Of a DNA stretch of 17,653 nt, positions 5,938 to 12,860 are shown piece after piece (position 1 is the first letter of the stretch; each line of letters begins with the position of its first letter). A model generated the notes under the pieces. That model worked only from the letters and a program-made list of their open reading frames with translations. It made no database searches and was not told where the DNA came from. Source of the stretch: Chloroflexota bacterium (GTDB lineage Bacteria > Chloroflexota > Anaerolineae > Anaerolineales > Anaerolineaceae); assembly GCA_029265085.1 (NCBI GenBank), contig JAJUJY010000087.1:1-17653 (forward strand). Direction: 5' to 3'. Position numbers and translations under genes: made by a program.

Positions 5938-7245
5938 GTGGATAGTTCTCGCTTCATGGGACGCGCCAAACACGTCCTGGCCACTTATGCTGACCGGATC
6001 CAATGTTTCCATCCGAATGCCCGGCTTTACTTGTTAAGCGTCATTCTCACCGGCGCATCGATGGGAGTTTTCCGGTTATTGTTCAACTTTTATGTTTTAA
6101 GCCTCGGCTACGACGAGGCGCTGCTGGGCACGCTGATCACCACATCCAGCCTGACTGCCCTGCTGGCTGCTCTCCCAATGGGCTACCTGGCCGACTTTTT
6201 AGGCCGCAAGACCTCGCTCTTAACCGGGGCTGCCTTTTCCGCCCTGGCAGTGGTTGGCATGGTGCTGCTGCCTTCCGCGGCCATGTTCATCGCCATGAAC
6301 GTGCTGTTAGGTCTGTCGCAAAGCATTGCGGGTGTGACCATGGGCCCATTCTTGATGGAAAACAGCAACGAGAAAGAGCGCACCTATTTGTTCTCCTTTA
6401 GTTCCGGTTTGCAAACCGGTTCGGCCTTTATTGGCAACTGGATTGGCGGCTACTTACCCACCTGGATGGCCTCACTGCAAAGCACCAGTCCCACCAGTTC
6501 AACCGCTTACGGCTGGTCGCTGGCAGCCATTGCAGGCGGTGCCGTCTTTGGATTGATTCCCCTGTTGTTTTTACGCACCCCCCGGCTGGAAACCGCTCAA
6601 CGTTCCATGTTTGCCCCCATTTCCTACTTCAAAGGGAATTTTGGTTTGATGGGCAAACTCATCCTGCCCATGCTAGTCACCTCCTTTGGTGCCGGGCTGT
6701 TTATGCCGTTTATGAACGTCTTTTTCCGCACCGTCCATCACCAGCCGGACCCGGTGATTGGTTCCATGTTTGCCTGGGGATCGCTGGCAATGGGCATTGG
6801 CCTGATTATTGCGCCGCCGCTGGCTGACCGGTTTGGCAAAATCAAGCTGGTGGTCATCACCCAGGGAATCTCCATTCCTTTCTTACTCCTGCTGGGCTTT
6901 GCCCCCTGGTACGCAGTCAGCGCATTTGCATATTATGTCCGCCTCGCCCTGATGAACATGAGCGGACCGGTGTACCAGACTTTTGTAATGGAACGCGTTG
7001 AACCCAAAGCACGCGCAACGGTTGCCAGCCTGGTCAGTATGGCCAGTAATATGGGCTGGGCATTCAGTCCAACCATTAGCGGTTGGCTGCAAGTCAATTA
7101 TGGATTTACACCCGTGTTCGCTGCTGTAGTTGTCTTATATATCAGCTCGGTGTATCTGTATTGGTACTTTTTCTGGAGAGAAAGTCCAAAAACTCAACCA
7201 CAAGAACTTGCAACTTTACAGGCAGCAGCGCATCTAAGAAAGTGA
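5938..7245 (+). CDS. Major facilitator superfamily (MFS) transporter
   Basis: 435 aa from GTG 5938, which has GGAGG at 5926-5930 seven nt upstream; the frame stays open to 5773, but that extension is Arg/Ser-rich and has no ribosome site. About twelve hydrophobic segments are visible. The MFS motif A appears in the loop after the second segment as GYLADFLGRKTS, with a weaker copy in the second half (PLADRFGKIK). This marks a proton-coupled or facilitated small-molecule transporter, commonly an exporter. SFSSGLQTGSAFIGNWIGGYLP and a late NMGWAFSPTISGWL segment are typical helix 5 and helix 11 regions. Substrate unknown. It follows an ArsR-type regulator, so control by that protein is likely (inference). 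An OsmC-family gene follows 42 bp downstream. Confidence 0.92.
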   Translation: MDSSRFMGRAKHVLATYADRIQCFHPNARLYLLSVILTGASMGVFRLLFNFYVLSLGYDEALLGTLITTSSLTALLAALPMGYLADFLGRKTSLLTGAAFSALAVVGMVLLPSAAMFIAMNVLLGLSQSIAGVTMGPFLMENSNEKERTYLFSFSSGLQTGSAFIGNWIGGYLPTWMASLQSTSPTSSTAYGWSLAAIAGGAVFGLIPLLFLRTPRLETAQRSMFAPISYFKGNFGLMGKLILPMLVTSFGAGLFMPFMNVFFRTVHHQPDPVIGSMFAWGSLAMGIGLIIAPPLADRFGKIKLVVITQGISIPFLLLLGFAPWYAVSAFAYYVRLALMNMSGPVYQTFVMERVEPKARATVASLVSMASNMGWAFSPTISGWLQVNYGFTPVFAAVVVLYISSVYLYWYFFWRESPKTQPQELATLQAAAHLRK

Positions 7246-7287
7246 ACAAATTCACAGAACACCCTGTATGATGGAGGATTTTTGACA

Positions 7288-7695
7288 ATGGAAATGGTAA
7301 TTGACTTCCCCGGCGGCGCGCGCGTTGATGCACACTTTGGCCCTTACACCGTTCAAACGGACCAACCCCCAATGGGCGGCGGCGAAGGCTCTGCCCCCAC
7401 CCCCTTTGCCGTGTTTTTGTCCTCAATGGGCACTTGCGCGGGAATTTATGTCCTGGGCTTCTGCAAACAGCGCGGCCTGCCCACAGACAATATTCGCATC
7501 ATTCAACGGGTCAAAACCAACCCGATGAGCGGGATGGTCGGTGAAGTTGAGCTGGAGATCCAGGTTCCGCCTACCTTCCCTGAGAAATACTATGACGCGC
7601 TGGTGCGTTCCGCCGAGCAGTGCGCTGTTAAAAAGCACCTGGAAAACCCGCCTCGTTTCAACATCCACACCAAGGCGGTCGAGCCGCAGGCTTAA
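7288..7695 (+). CDS. OsmC-family protein (peroxiredoxin-like)
   Basis: 135 aa. I chose ATG 7288, ten nt after GGAGG (7273-7277); a TTG at 7282 is also in frame but only 4 nt from the site. OsmC/Ohr proteins reduce organic or inorganic hydroperoxides with two cysteines. Both are here: Cys50 in SSMGTCAGIYVLGF at the start of the central helix, and Cys112 in AEQCAVKKHL. The preceding GGGEGSAPTPF matches the GG-x-x-x-G-P-x-P-x-E/F segment of YhfA/OsmC-like proteins. The length is typical of the shorter OsmC-like branch. It is the last gene before a terminator and is probably co-transcribed with the MFS gene. Peroxidase activity is family knowledge, not shown here; some members are thiol-binding proteins of unknown substrate. 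Confidence 0.92.
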   Translation: MEMVIDFPGGARVDAHFGPYTVQTDQPPMGGGEGSAPTPFAVFLSSMGTCAGIYVLGFCKQRGLPTDNIRIIQRVKTNPMSGMVGEVELEIQVPPTFPEKYYDALVRSAEQCAVKKHLENPPRFNIHTKAVEPQA

Positions 7696-7715
7696 GCAGC
7701 TTGTCCAAAAAATAT

Positions 7716-7746
7716 AAGGCGCGAGGATGTTCTCCCGCGCCTTTTT
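7716..7746 (+). terminator. Intrinsic terminator after the OsmC gene
   Basis: Stem AAGGCGCG (7716-7723) / CGCGCCTT (7736-7743) followed by T to 7746. It closes the regulator-MFS-OsmC unit, 20 bp after the last stop codon. Confidence 0.88.
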
Positions 7747-7756
7747 GATTTCCTGC

Positions 7757-8296
7757 TCACCCTTGAAAGGGTATCTCGATCAGCTTTTGGCCAATGGTTC
7801 CATTCGGTTCGTGAATATAGGCAAAATTATCCACCTGTAATTGCCAGTAGAACGGGCGAAAGGCCAGCCGCTGCAGGACTTGCCCGATATTCTCGGGGGT
7901 TAAATCATTGTAGATCAGGCTGATATGCGGCATCCAGGCGGAGGGGCTGTACAACGGGCTAATATCTTTTCCGGCACAATCCAAAGCCGACCAGATTTCT
8001 GCGTGCAGGGCAGTTAATTCTGCTGTGCGCACCACAGAGATATACACCACCGGCTTTTCTCCGGTGAATACCCCCAGGCCAGCTGTGGAAATTTGGATGG
8101 GTTTTAATCGTCTGGCAATCTGGTGCAGATTTTCTTCCAGGCAATCCATATCGTACGTTTCACCAATCTGCCAGGAAAAATGCGGATAAGGCGTTACGCG
8201 TATGCCGCGAAAGCCAAAATCAGCCTCCAATTCATCCCATATTTGTTCCACCTGATGGTAAAACGGCTGCGGCAGTAAGGTAACAACCCCATTCAT
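7757..8296 (-). CDS. 2H phosphoesterase superfamily protein (2'-5' RNA ligase-like)
   Basis: 179 aa with the two H-x-S/T signatures of the 2H superfamily: His39-Phe-Ser41 in YPHFSW and His124-Ile-Ser126 in MPHISLIY. These paired motifs, about 85 residues apart, form the catalytic centre that hydrolyses or transfers 2',3'-cyclic phosphates in RNA or small nucleotides (LigT, CPDase and YjcG relatives). Between them lies GVFTGEKPVVYISVV, the expected strand region. The ribosome site AGGAG (8304-8308 on the minus strand) overlaps the TAG stop of the upstream MoaD-like gene, so the two are probably translated together. Actual substrate unknown. A cytosolic enzyme; no signal peptide. Confidence 0.88.
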   Translation of the reverse strand: MNGVVTLLPQPFYHQVEQIWDELEADFGFRGIRVTPYPHFSWQIGETYDMDCLEENLHQIARRLKPIQISTAGLGVFTGEKPVVYISVVRTAELTALHAEIWSALDCAGKDISPLYSPSAWMPHISLIYNDLTPENIGQVLQRLAFRPFYWQLQVDNFAYIHEPNGTIGQKLIEIPFQG

Positions 8297-8306
8297 CGCT
8301 GCGCTC

Positions 8307-8585
8307 CTATCCCCCGGCCACGGGTGGGAAAAAATCTAAAACCGCATCCGGCTGAAGCGGTGTTTGCCAGCCTAACGGAAGCGTAGGAACCTCGGCTCCG
8401 TTGATAAATCCATGCACATGCGCATGGATATCGCCGTCTTCGTTCAGCCAATGGCTGCGCAGTTCCGGCAGCTGCGCTAAAATCACGTCCACTGCTTGCT
8501 GCACGGTCGTCCCGGCGGGCAAATCCAGCACCAGTGTTTTGGTTTTGGCAATCAAACGGAAGGTGGCGTATAAATTAACCTGCAA
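8307..8585 (-). CDS. MoaD/ThiS-like beta-grasp sulfur-carrier-type protein
   Basis: 92 aa ending in PPVAGG. MoaD/ThiS-family proteins carry sulfur as a thiocarboxylate on the final glycine of a C-terminal Gly-Gly, made by an E1-like enzyme. The fold is suggested by the opening strand MQVNLYATFRLIA, the helix block TTVQQAVDVILAQLPELRSHW, and the VHGFINGAEV and DAVLDFFPPVAGG strands. No MoaE, MoeB/ThiF or molybdopterin enzyme is in the window, so the partner is unknown. The start is a TTG at 8585, chosen because a strong AAGGAG (8593-8598) lies exactly 7 nt before it and no ATG is available. A short imperfect repeat (TGACT/AGTCA, 8598-8613) touches that ribosome site. It precedes and is coupled to a 2H phosphoesterase gene. 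Confidence 0.88.
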   Translation of the reverse strand: MQVNLYATFRLIAKTKTLVLDLPAGTTVQQAVDVILAQLPELRSHWLNEDGDIHAHVHGFINGAEVPTLPLGWQTPLQPDAVLDFFPPVAGG

Positions 8586-8727
8586 TGCAGCACTCCTTGA
8601 CTCAGCAAAGTCAGGTTAAATTTTATCATTACTTCAGGCGTTCTTACCGCTGCGGCCGGATAAAATTGCCCGGCTGATCCGTGAATTTTCGACCAGAAAC
8701 GACCCTGGCAGCCAATGGAATATTCTG

Positions 8728-9537
8728 TTAAGATACGGCCGGTAAAATCACCGGTTTACCGGTGGGGGTATCACGCCAGACTTCCAGCGGGATTTTATAC
8801 GCCGGGCTGAGTACCGATTCACTCAACACCTCATCCGGGCTGCCCATAGCCTGGATCTGCCCATCCACCAGCAGCGCAACTTCATCCGTATACCGTGCCA
8901 CCAGGTTTAAATCATGCAGCACCACCAGCACACTGATCGGCTGAGAACCATTTTCACCCATCCACGGCGCCGGATGGCGCACCAGCTCGCGCACCTCATC
9001 CAACAAATTGACCTGGTAACGTAAATCCAGGTGCGTGGTTGGCTCATCCAGCAGCAGCACCGGCGTGGACTGCACCAGCGCACGTGCCAGCAGCAAGCGC
9101 TGGTGCTCGCCGCCGGAAAGCTCGCCTACCGGACGGTCTGCCAGCTCCAGGGTGCGGGTCCGTTCCATCACCTGGTAAACAATCGCTTCATCTTGCGCAG
9201 AAACCTGCCCAAACCAGTTCAGGTAAGGGGTGCGCCCTAGCAGCACCAACTGCCAGGCCGTGAACCCGGCAGGCAAATTGCGCGCCTGCGGCACCACAGC
9301 AATTGAACGGGCGCGCTCCTGCGCTGACAGGCGGGTTAAATCACGCCCATCCAGGCAGATACTGCCAGATTTTGGCGCAATGACGCCGCTCAAAGTGCGC
9401 ACCAGCGTAGATTTGCCCGCCCCATTGGGACCAATCACCCCCAAAACGGAACCCGGACGTAATTTCAGGCTGATATCACGCAGCACCTTCCGTTCACCAT
9501 AAGCCACAGACAAGCGATTGACTTCTAACATAGGCAT
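8728..9537 (-). CDS. btuD: Cobalamin ABC transporter ATP-binding protein
   Basis: 269 aa from the ATG at 9537, which overlaps the permease stop as TGATG; in-frame ATGs at 9543 and 9531 are close alternatives. It hydrolyses ATP to drive import through the FecCD-type permease. All ATPase motifs are present: Walker A GPNGAGKST near residue 36, the Q-loop in VVPQARN, signature LSGGEHQR, Walker B PVLLLDEPTTHLD and the switch histidine in VVLHDLN. The order binding protein-permease-ATPase and the cobalamin riboswitch upstream assign it to B12 rather than siderophore uptake, because the sequence alone (FepC/BtuD/HmuV group) would not decide. About 142 bp of non-coding DNA separate its stop from the next minus-strand gene. 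Confidence 0.92.
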   Translation of the reverse strand: MPMLEVNRLSVAYGERKVLRDISLKLRPGSVLGVIGPNGAGKSTLVRTLSGVIAPKSGSICLDGRDLTRLSAQERARSIAVVPQARNLPAGFTAWQLVLLGRTPYLNWFGQVSAQDEAIVYQVMERTRTLELADRPVGELSGGEHQRLLLARALVQSTPVLLLDEPTTHLDLRYQVNLLDEVRELVRHPAPWMGENGSQPISVLVVLHDLNLVARYTDEVALLVDGQIQAMGSPDEVLSESVLSPAYKIPLEVWRDTPTGKPVILPAVS

Positions 9538-10571
9538 CACCATAAATTTTGCTGTTTGGCGCGGCGCAGCACCCACAAGAAAAATGGAGCACCTGCCAGC
9601 GCTGTAATAATTCCCACCGGAACTTCTTGCGGAGCCATGACCACCCGTGCCAGCACATCGGCTGCCAGCAGTAAACTGGCCCCACCCAACAGAGAGAGGG
9701 GAATGATCCGGCGATAATCACTGCCCCATAATAAACGGACGACATGCGGCACAATCAGGCCCACAAAACCGATGATACCAGCAAAGGAGACCGCCGCCGC
9801 GGTGGTCAGCGATGCTGCAAGGATCACCAGCCGCCGCACCCGGTTGACCGGCAAACCCAATTGCTGTGCCTGCTCATCCCCAAACTGGAGCACATTCAAA
9901 GCGTGGCCGCTGGCAAGCAGAATACCCATTCCCACGACCAGATACGGCAGCACCGCGATCACCGGCTGCCAGCCGCTCATTGTCGCACCGCCCAACAGCC
10001 AGACCAACGCCCGGCGCAATTCGCCGGTCGATGTCAGCATTAAAAACGAGGTCAGCGCAGTGGCAAAAGAACTGACCGCCACACCAGCCAGAATCAAGTG
10101 CGTTGCCGGAATCGCCCGGCCAATCCGTGCCAATTCATACACCAAAAACACGGTAATTAATCCACCCGCAAACGCTGCTGCCGGGACTGCCAGCAACCCC
10201 AGCGGGGTATACGGCCAGCGGACGGTCATTGCCAGCACAGCCCCCAATCCGGCTCCTGAGGCTACCCCAATCAGGTAGGGGTCCGCCAGCGGATTACGGA
10301 ACAGACCCTGATACGCCGCCCCGGAACCAGCCAGAGCCGCGCCGGTCAACGCCATCAGAATAGTACGCGGCAAACGCAAAGAAAACACAATCGTCGCAAA
10401 TGTTTGCGCTTGCTGTGTCTGCGGAGCAATTCCCGCCAGGCGAGCGGCAATGATCTGAAACAGTTCGCATGGCGGAATGAAAACACTGCCGACCGCCACG
10501 CTGAGTAACAGCGCGCCAACCAGGATCACCAGGTTTAGGATAAACGGCCGGGCAGTGTTTTTCTTCATCAT
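9537..10571 (-). CDS. btuC: Cobalamin ABC transporter permease (FecCD/BtuC family)
   Basis: 344 aa with about ten hydrophobic segments, the size and pattern of BtuC/FecCD permeases. The first transmembrane segment (FILNLVILVGALLLSVAVGSVF) is followed by LRLPRTILMALTGAALAGSGAAYQGLFRNPLADPYLIGVASGAGLGAV, a highly typical FecCD block. The ATPase-coupling region near the C-terminus reads SFAGIIGFVGLIVPHVVRLLWGSDYRRIIPLSLLGGASLLLAAD, with the family's GFVGLIVPHxxR motif. As a homodimer it forms the membrane channel that takes vitamin B12 from the binding lipoprotein. Only 3 nt separate it from the upstream btuF, and it overlaps btuD, so the three are one transcript. Confidence 0.93.
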   Translation of the reverse strand: MMKKNTARPFILNLVILVGALLLSVAVGSVFIPPCELFQIIAARLAGIAPQTQQAQTFATIVFSLRLPRTILMALTGAALAGSGAAYQGLFRNPLADPYLIGVASGAGLGAVLAMTVRWPYTPLGLLAVPAAAFAGGLITVFLVYELARIGRAIPATHLILAGVAVSSFATALTSFLMLTSTGELRRALVWLLGGATMSGWQPVIAVLPYLVVGMGILLASGHALNVLQFGDEQAQQLGLPVNRVRRLVILAASLTTAAAVSFAGIIGFVGLIVPHVVRLLWGSDYRRIIPLSLLGGASLLLAADVLARVVMAPQEVPVGIITALAGAPFFLWVLRRAKQQNLW

Positions 10572-10574
10572 ATC

Positions 10575-11564
10575 CTATTGAAACAGCTCCGGATGGAATA
10601 TTTTTGCCAGTTCTTCCAGTGCATCCACCAAGCGGGGGCCAGGGCGGGAAACCGTGTCGTCATTAAACGGCAGGACATTACCGTTTTTCACCGCTTGAAG
10701 TTGATCCCAGCCCGTGCGGGCGGCCACCTGTTCGGGTGTCGTGCCGTAATTGGCATCACCTAACAGGATAAAATCAGGATTTTCCACCAGCAGCGCTTCC
10801 TGACTCATTTGCACCCACTGGCCTTCCATTTTTCCGGCGACATTCTCACCCTTGGCGCGGGTGATCAGCAAGTCAATAAATGTACCGGGGCCGGCCGTCC
10901 AGGGTTTGGCCGGATCCGTCCCATCCAGTTCATAAAGCACTTTGGGTGTGGTTTTCGCGGCTTCTAGAACCTTATCCACTGCGGCAATCCGCTCGGTCAG
11001 GCTGGCAATCAGCGTTTCGGCTTCTGCCTGCGTGCCGGTCAGGGTCGCAACCGTGCGCAGATTCTCAAACATGCCTTCCAAATCCGTTGGATTGCTCAGG
11101 TAGAACACCGTCAGACCCAGGTCTTCCAATGATTTCACCTGTTCGGGGGTGTTAATCTCAGCCGCCAGGACCAGATCGGGGGTCAGCGCAGTGATGGCTT
11201 CCAGGTTTAAATCGCCAAACGAGCCGCCAATCGATTGGATTGCCGCAGCCTCTTCCGGATAATTCGCAAAATCATCCCGGCCAACCACCTGCTTGCCGGC
11301 GCCAACGGCAAATAAAATTTCCACATTGGAGGGGGCTAAAGAAACAATCCGTTGAGCAGGAGAGGCCAGGGTTACGGTACGTCCCAGGCCGTCGGTTAAA
11401 ACAATCGGTTCCGGAGTCGGCTCAACCGTAGCTGTCGGTTCCGGCAGGCTGGTCGGTTCAGCGGTTGGTTGAGGTTCAGCCGTAGGAGCAGCGGCCGGGG
11501 TGCAGGCAGTCAAAGCAAACAATACAACGGTAATCAGTAAAAATAAAACAGAAAAACGTTTCAT
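10575..11564 (-). CDS. btuF: Cobalamin-binding lipoprotein of ABC transporter (BtuF-type)
   Basis: 329 aa. A lipoprotein signal peptide ends in LTA-Cys21; the lipid-anchored cysteine is followed by a Thr/Pro/Ala/Glu-rich tether at about residues 22-53. Then comes a class III binding protein: LTDGLGRTVTLASPAQRIVSLAPSNVEILFAVGAGKQVVGRDDFANYP, then the long LTPDLVLAAEINTPEQVKSLEDLGLTVFYL region and the second lobe ending in GPRLVDALEELAKIFHP. Such two-lobed proteins with a rigid linker helix bind corrinoids or ferric siderophores. The ribosome site GAGG lies just before ATG 11564. The cobalamin riboswitch upstream makes vitamin B12 the likely ligand. Lipid anchoring to the membrane fits a cell with no classical outer-membrane BtuB step (inference). 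Confidence 0.93.
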   Translation of the reverse strand: MKRFSVLFLLITVVLFALTACTPAAAPTAEPQPTAEPTSLPEPTATVEPTPEPIVLTDGLGRTVTLASPAQRIVSLAPSNVEILFAVGAGKQVVGRDDFANYPEEAAAIQSIGGSFGDLNLEAITALTPDLVLAAEINTPEQVKSLEDLGLTVFYLSNPTDLEGMFENLRTVATLTGTQAEAETLIASLTERIAAVDKVLEAAKTTPKVLYELDGTDPAKPWTAGPGTFIDLLITRAKGENVAGKMEGQWVQMSQEALLVENPDFILLGDANYGTTPEQVAARTGWDQLQAVKNGNVLPFNDDTVSRPGPRLVDALEELAKIFHPELFQ

Positions 11565-11591
11565 GGTTCCTCAAAGGGTAAAAAGGGAATA

Positions 11592-11620
11592 GCGATACGA
11601 TCCAAAAAAGATCAGGTCAA
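11592..11620 (-). promoter_or_regulatory. Weak candidate internal promoter downstream of the riboswitch
   Basis: On the minus strand TTGACC (11615-11620) and TATCGC (11592-11597) are separated by 17 bp. The -10 box is poor. If used, it would give btuFCD transcripts that lack the riboswitch. Confidence 0.25.
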
Positions 11621-11681
11621 CACAAAATCAATCGGTGGCGCATAGATCGGGGCCTCCAACCAGCATTGCGGTTAAATACAA

Positions 11682-11707
11682 CCTCCCTGTCAAGGTGAGC
11701 AGGGAGG
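11682..11707 (-). terminator. Attenuator-like hairpin of the riboswitch expression platform
   Basis: Minus-strand stem CCTCCCTG (11707-11700) / CAGGGAGG (11689-11682) with a 10-nt loop, followed by TTGTATTT. The stem is strong but the U tract is broken, so it may be a regulated terminator or part of an anti-terminator switch. It lies between the aptamer and btuF. Confidence 0.55.
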
Positions 11708-11776
11708 GGAGAAATCGTTCGGAGCAGGTGCTGGTCGATCGGTTCCCCACCTCCTTTCCGCGAGGGTGTGGTGAAC

Positions 11777-11911
11777 GCCTGCCTGGCGGTCGACCTGGCT
11801 TAGTGGAAATTCCACATCACAGTTGCGCGACAGCACCGGACTCGCACCGGTTTCGCCTTATTGCCAATCCATCCGGGGATATTGGCGCCTGGCAGGCCTA
11901 TTTAATTGGCT
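11777..11911 (-). promoter_or_regulatory. Cobalamin riboswitch aptamer (B12 box element)
   Basis: Reading the minus strand, the conserved core is present in order: ACCGGTGCGAGTCCGGTGC (11850-11832), then the CGCAACTGTGATG element (11827-11815), then TAAGCCAGGTCGACC (11802-11788). The distal arms GCCTGCC (11897-11891) and GGCAGGC (11783-11777) pair perfectly and close the structure. This is the widespread adenosylcobalamin/cobalamin riboswitch class, which lowers expression of B12 uptake or synthesis genes when B12 is plentiful. It directly precedes btuFCD. The exact aptamer limits and the switch mechanism cannot be set by eye. Confidence 0.93.
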
Positions 11912-11917
11912 AAAATC

Positions 11918-11946
11918 ATTGTAAATGGAGCAAAGGTTAAAGTCAA
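11918..11946 (-). promoter_or_regulatory. Promoter of the btuFCD riboswitch transcript
   Basis: On the minus strand TTGACT (11946-11941), a 17-bp spacer and TACAAT (11923-11918) place the RNA start near 11911, right at the beginning of the riboswitch. The -35 box contains the TGA stop of the upstream nucleotidyltransferase gene (11945-11943). Confidence 0.75.
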
Positions 11947-12740
11947 GGTAACGATTGCCAGTATTTCGCAATGGTTGCCAGCGCCAGGTCGATTACCGGG
12001 CGGTCAACCTCAGCGATGATTCCGTCAAAGAGAGAAGCTGTTTCCACATACAGGCGCAGGCTGGCCTCCGCCCGCTCCCAGACGGTTGCCGCTGTAAAAC
12101 CAGCCGCAACTTGCAGCGCACTGCTCCAGGCAGATGCTGCCCCAATCTCTTCCAGAACCTGTGCCAGGAAATCATTATCACTGCGAATGAACAGCCCGCG
12201 CTGGTAAGCCGCTGCCCGGCTCAGTCCCAACACCAATCCCAGTGAACCGTACAGTGCGGAAGATGCCTTGCCATGCGCCAGCCCGCTAACCACTTTATGC
12301 ACTTCCTCGGCATAGCCCATCAAATCCCAACTGGCGCGAATATTTGCCTCGGCTTGCAAAGGCTGCCAGAGAAAATCATCGGCTGCCTGCTTTAACAATG
12401 CCAGCTCACCAAGAGGATCAAACAAAATGCGCATCTGCCGAAGACCGGGCACAGCCCAAACAGCTTCCTGCGGGCGAGCCAGAGAAGCTGTCTTTTCCGC
12501 CGCGGTTGTTCCGCTCAGGCTGACCAGCCAGCCGCGGCGCACCACCAGCCGGTACCGCTGCGATTCTTCCACAGGCGGCTGCGGGTAAAAGCACAGCAAA
12601 TCCACATCACTCAATGGGGTGCCTTCTCCACGCGCCAGGCTGCCCGTTAATCCCAAACCCACACAGCCGTCTGAAAACTCTACAACCAGCTCGGCTAAAA
12701 ATTCTTCAGAGAGTTCCACAGGGTTGTTTTGTACATCCAT
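11943..12740 (-). CDS. Nucleotidyltransferase-fold protein
   Basis: 265 aa. The N-terminal ~110 residues carry the minimal nucleotidyltransferase signature: Gly33-Ser34 in LTGSLARGEGTPLSDVDLLCFY with Asp45 and Asp47, the metal-binding D-x-D. This is the GS-x10-DxD pattern of the pol beta superfamily, as in kanamycin nucleotidyltransferase and MNT proteins. The C-terminal half (about residues 120-265) is helical, with EEVHKVVSGLAHGKASSALYGSLGLVLGLSRAAAYQRGLF, reminiscent of substrate-binding helical domains of aminoglycoside-type enzymes. The substrate (antibiotic, protein or RNA) cannot be told. ATG 12740 is used, though no clear ribosome site precedes it. It is divergent from the operon at 12861 and abuts the btu promoter. 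Confidence 0.85.
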   Translation of the reverse strand: MDVQNNPVELSEEFLAELVVEFSDGCVGLGLTGSLARGEGTPLSDVDLLCFYPQPPVEESQRYRLVVRRGWLVSLSGTTAAEKTASLARPQEAVWAVPGLRQMRILFDPLGELALLKQAADDFLWQPLQAEANIRASWDLMGYAEEVHKVVSGLAHGKASSALYGSLGLVLGLSRAAAYQRGLFIRSDNDFLAQVLEEIGAASAWSSALQVAAGFTAATVWERAEASLRLYVETASLFDGIIAEVDRPVIDLALATIAKYWQSLP

Positions 12741-12860
12741 GCCATAAGTATACGCTGATTTGCTCTTTCTACTTTCCCCGCCGCGGTAATTTGACTATAC
12801 TAAAGACAATCTGCAATGCGAACATTTCAGTGCCAACCCGCAGGAAACACAGGAGGCGGC

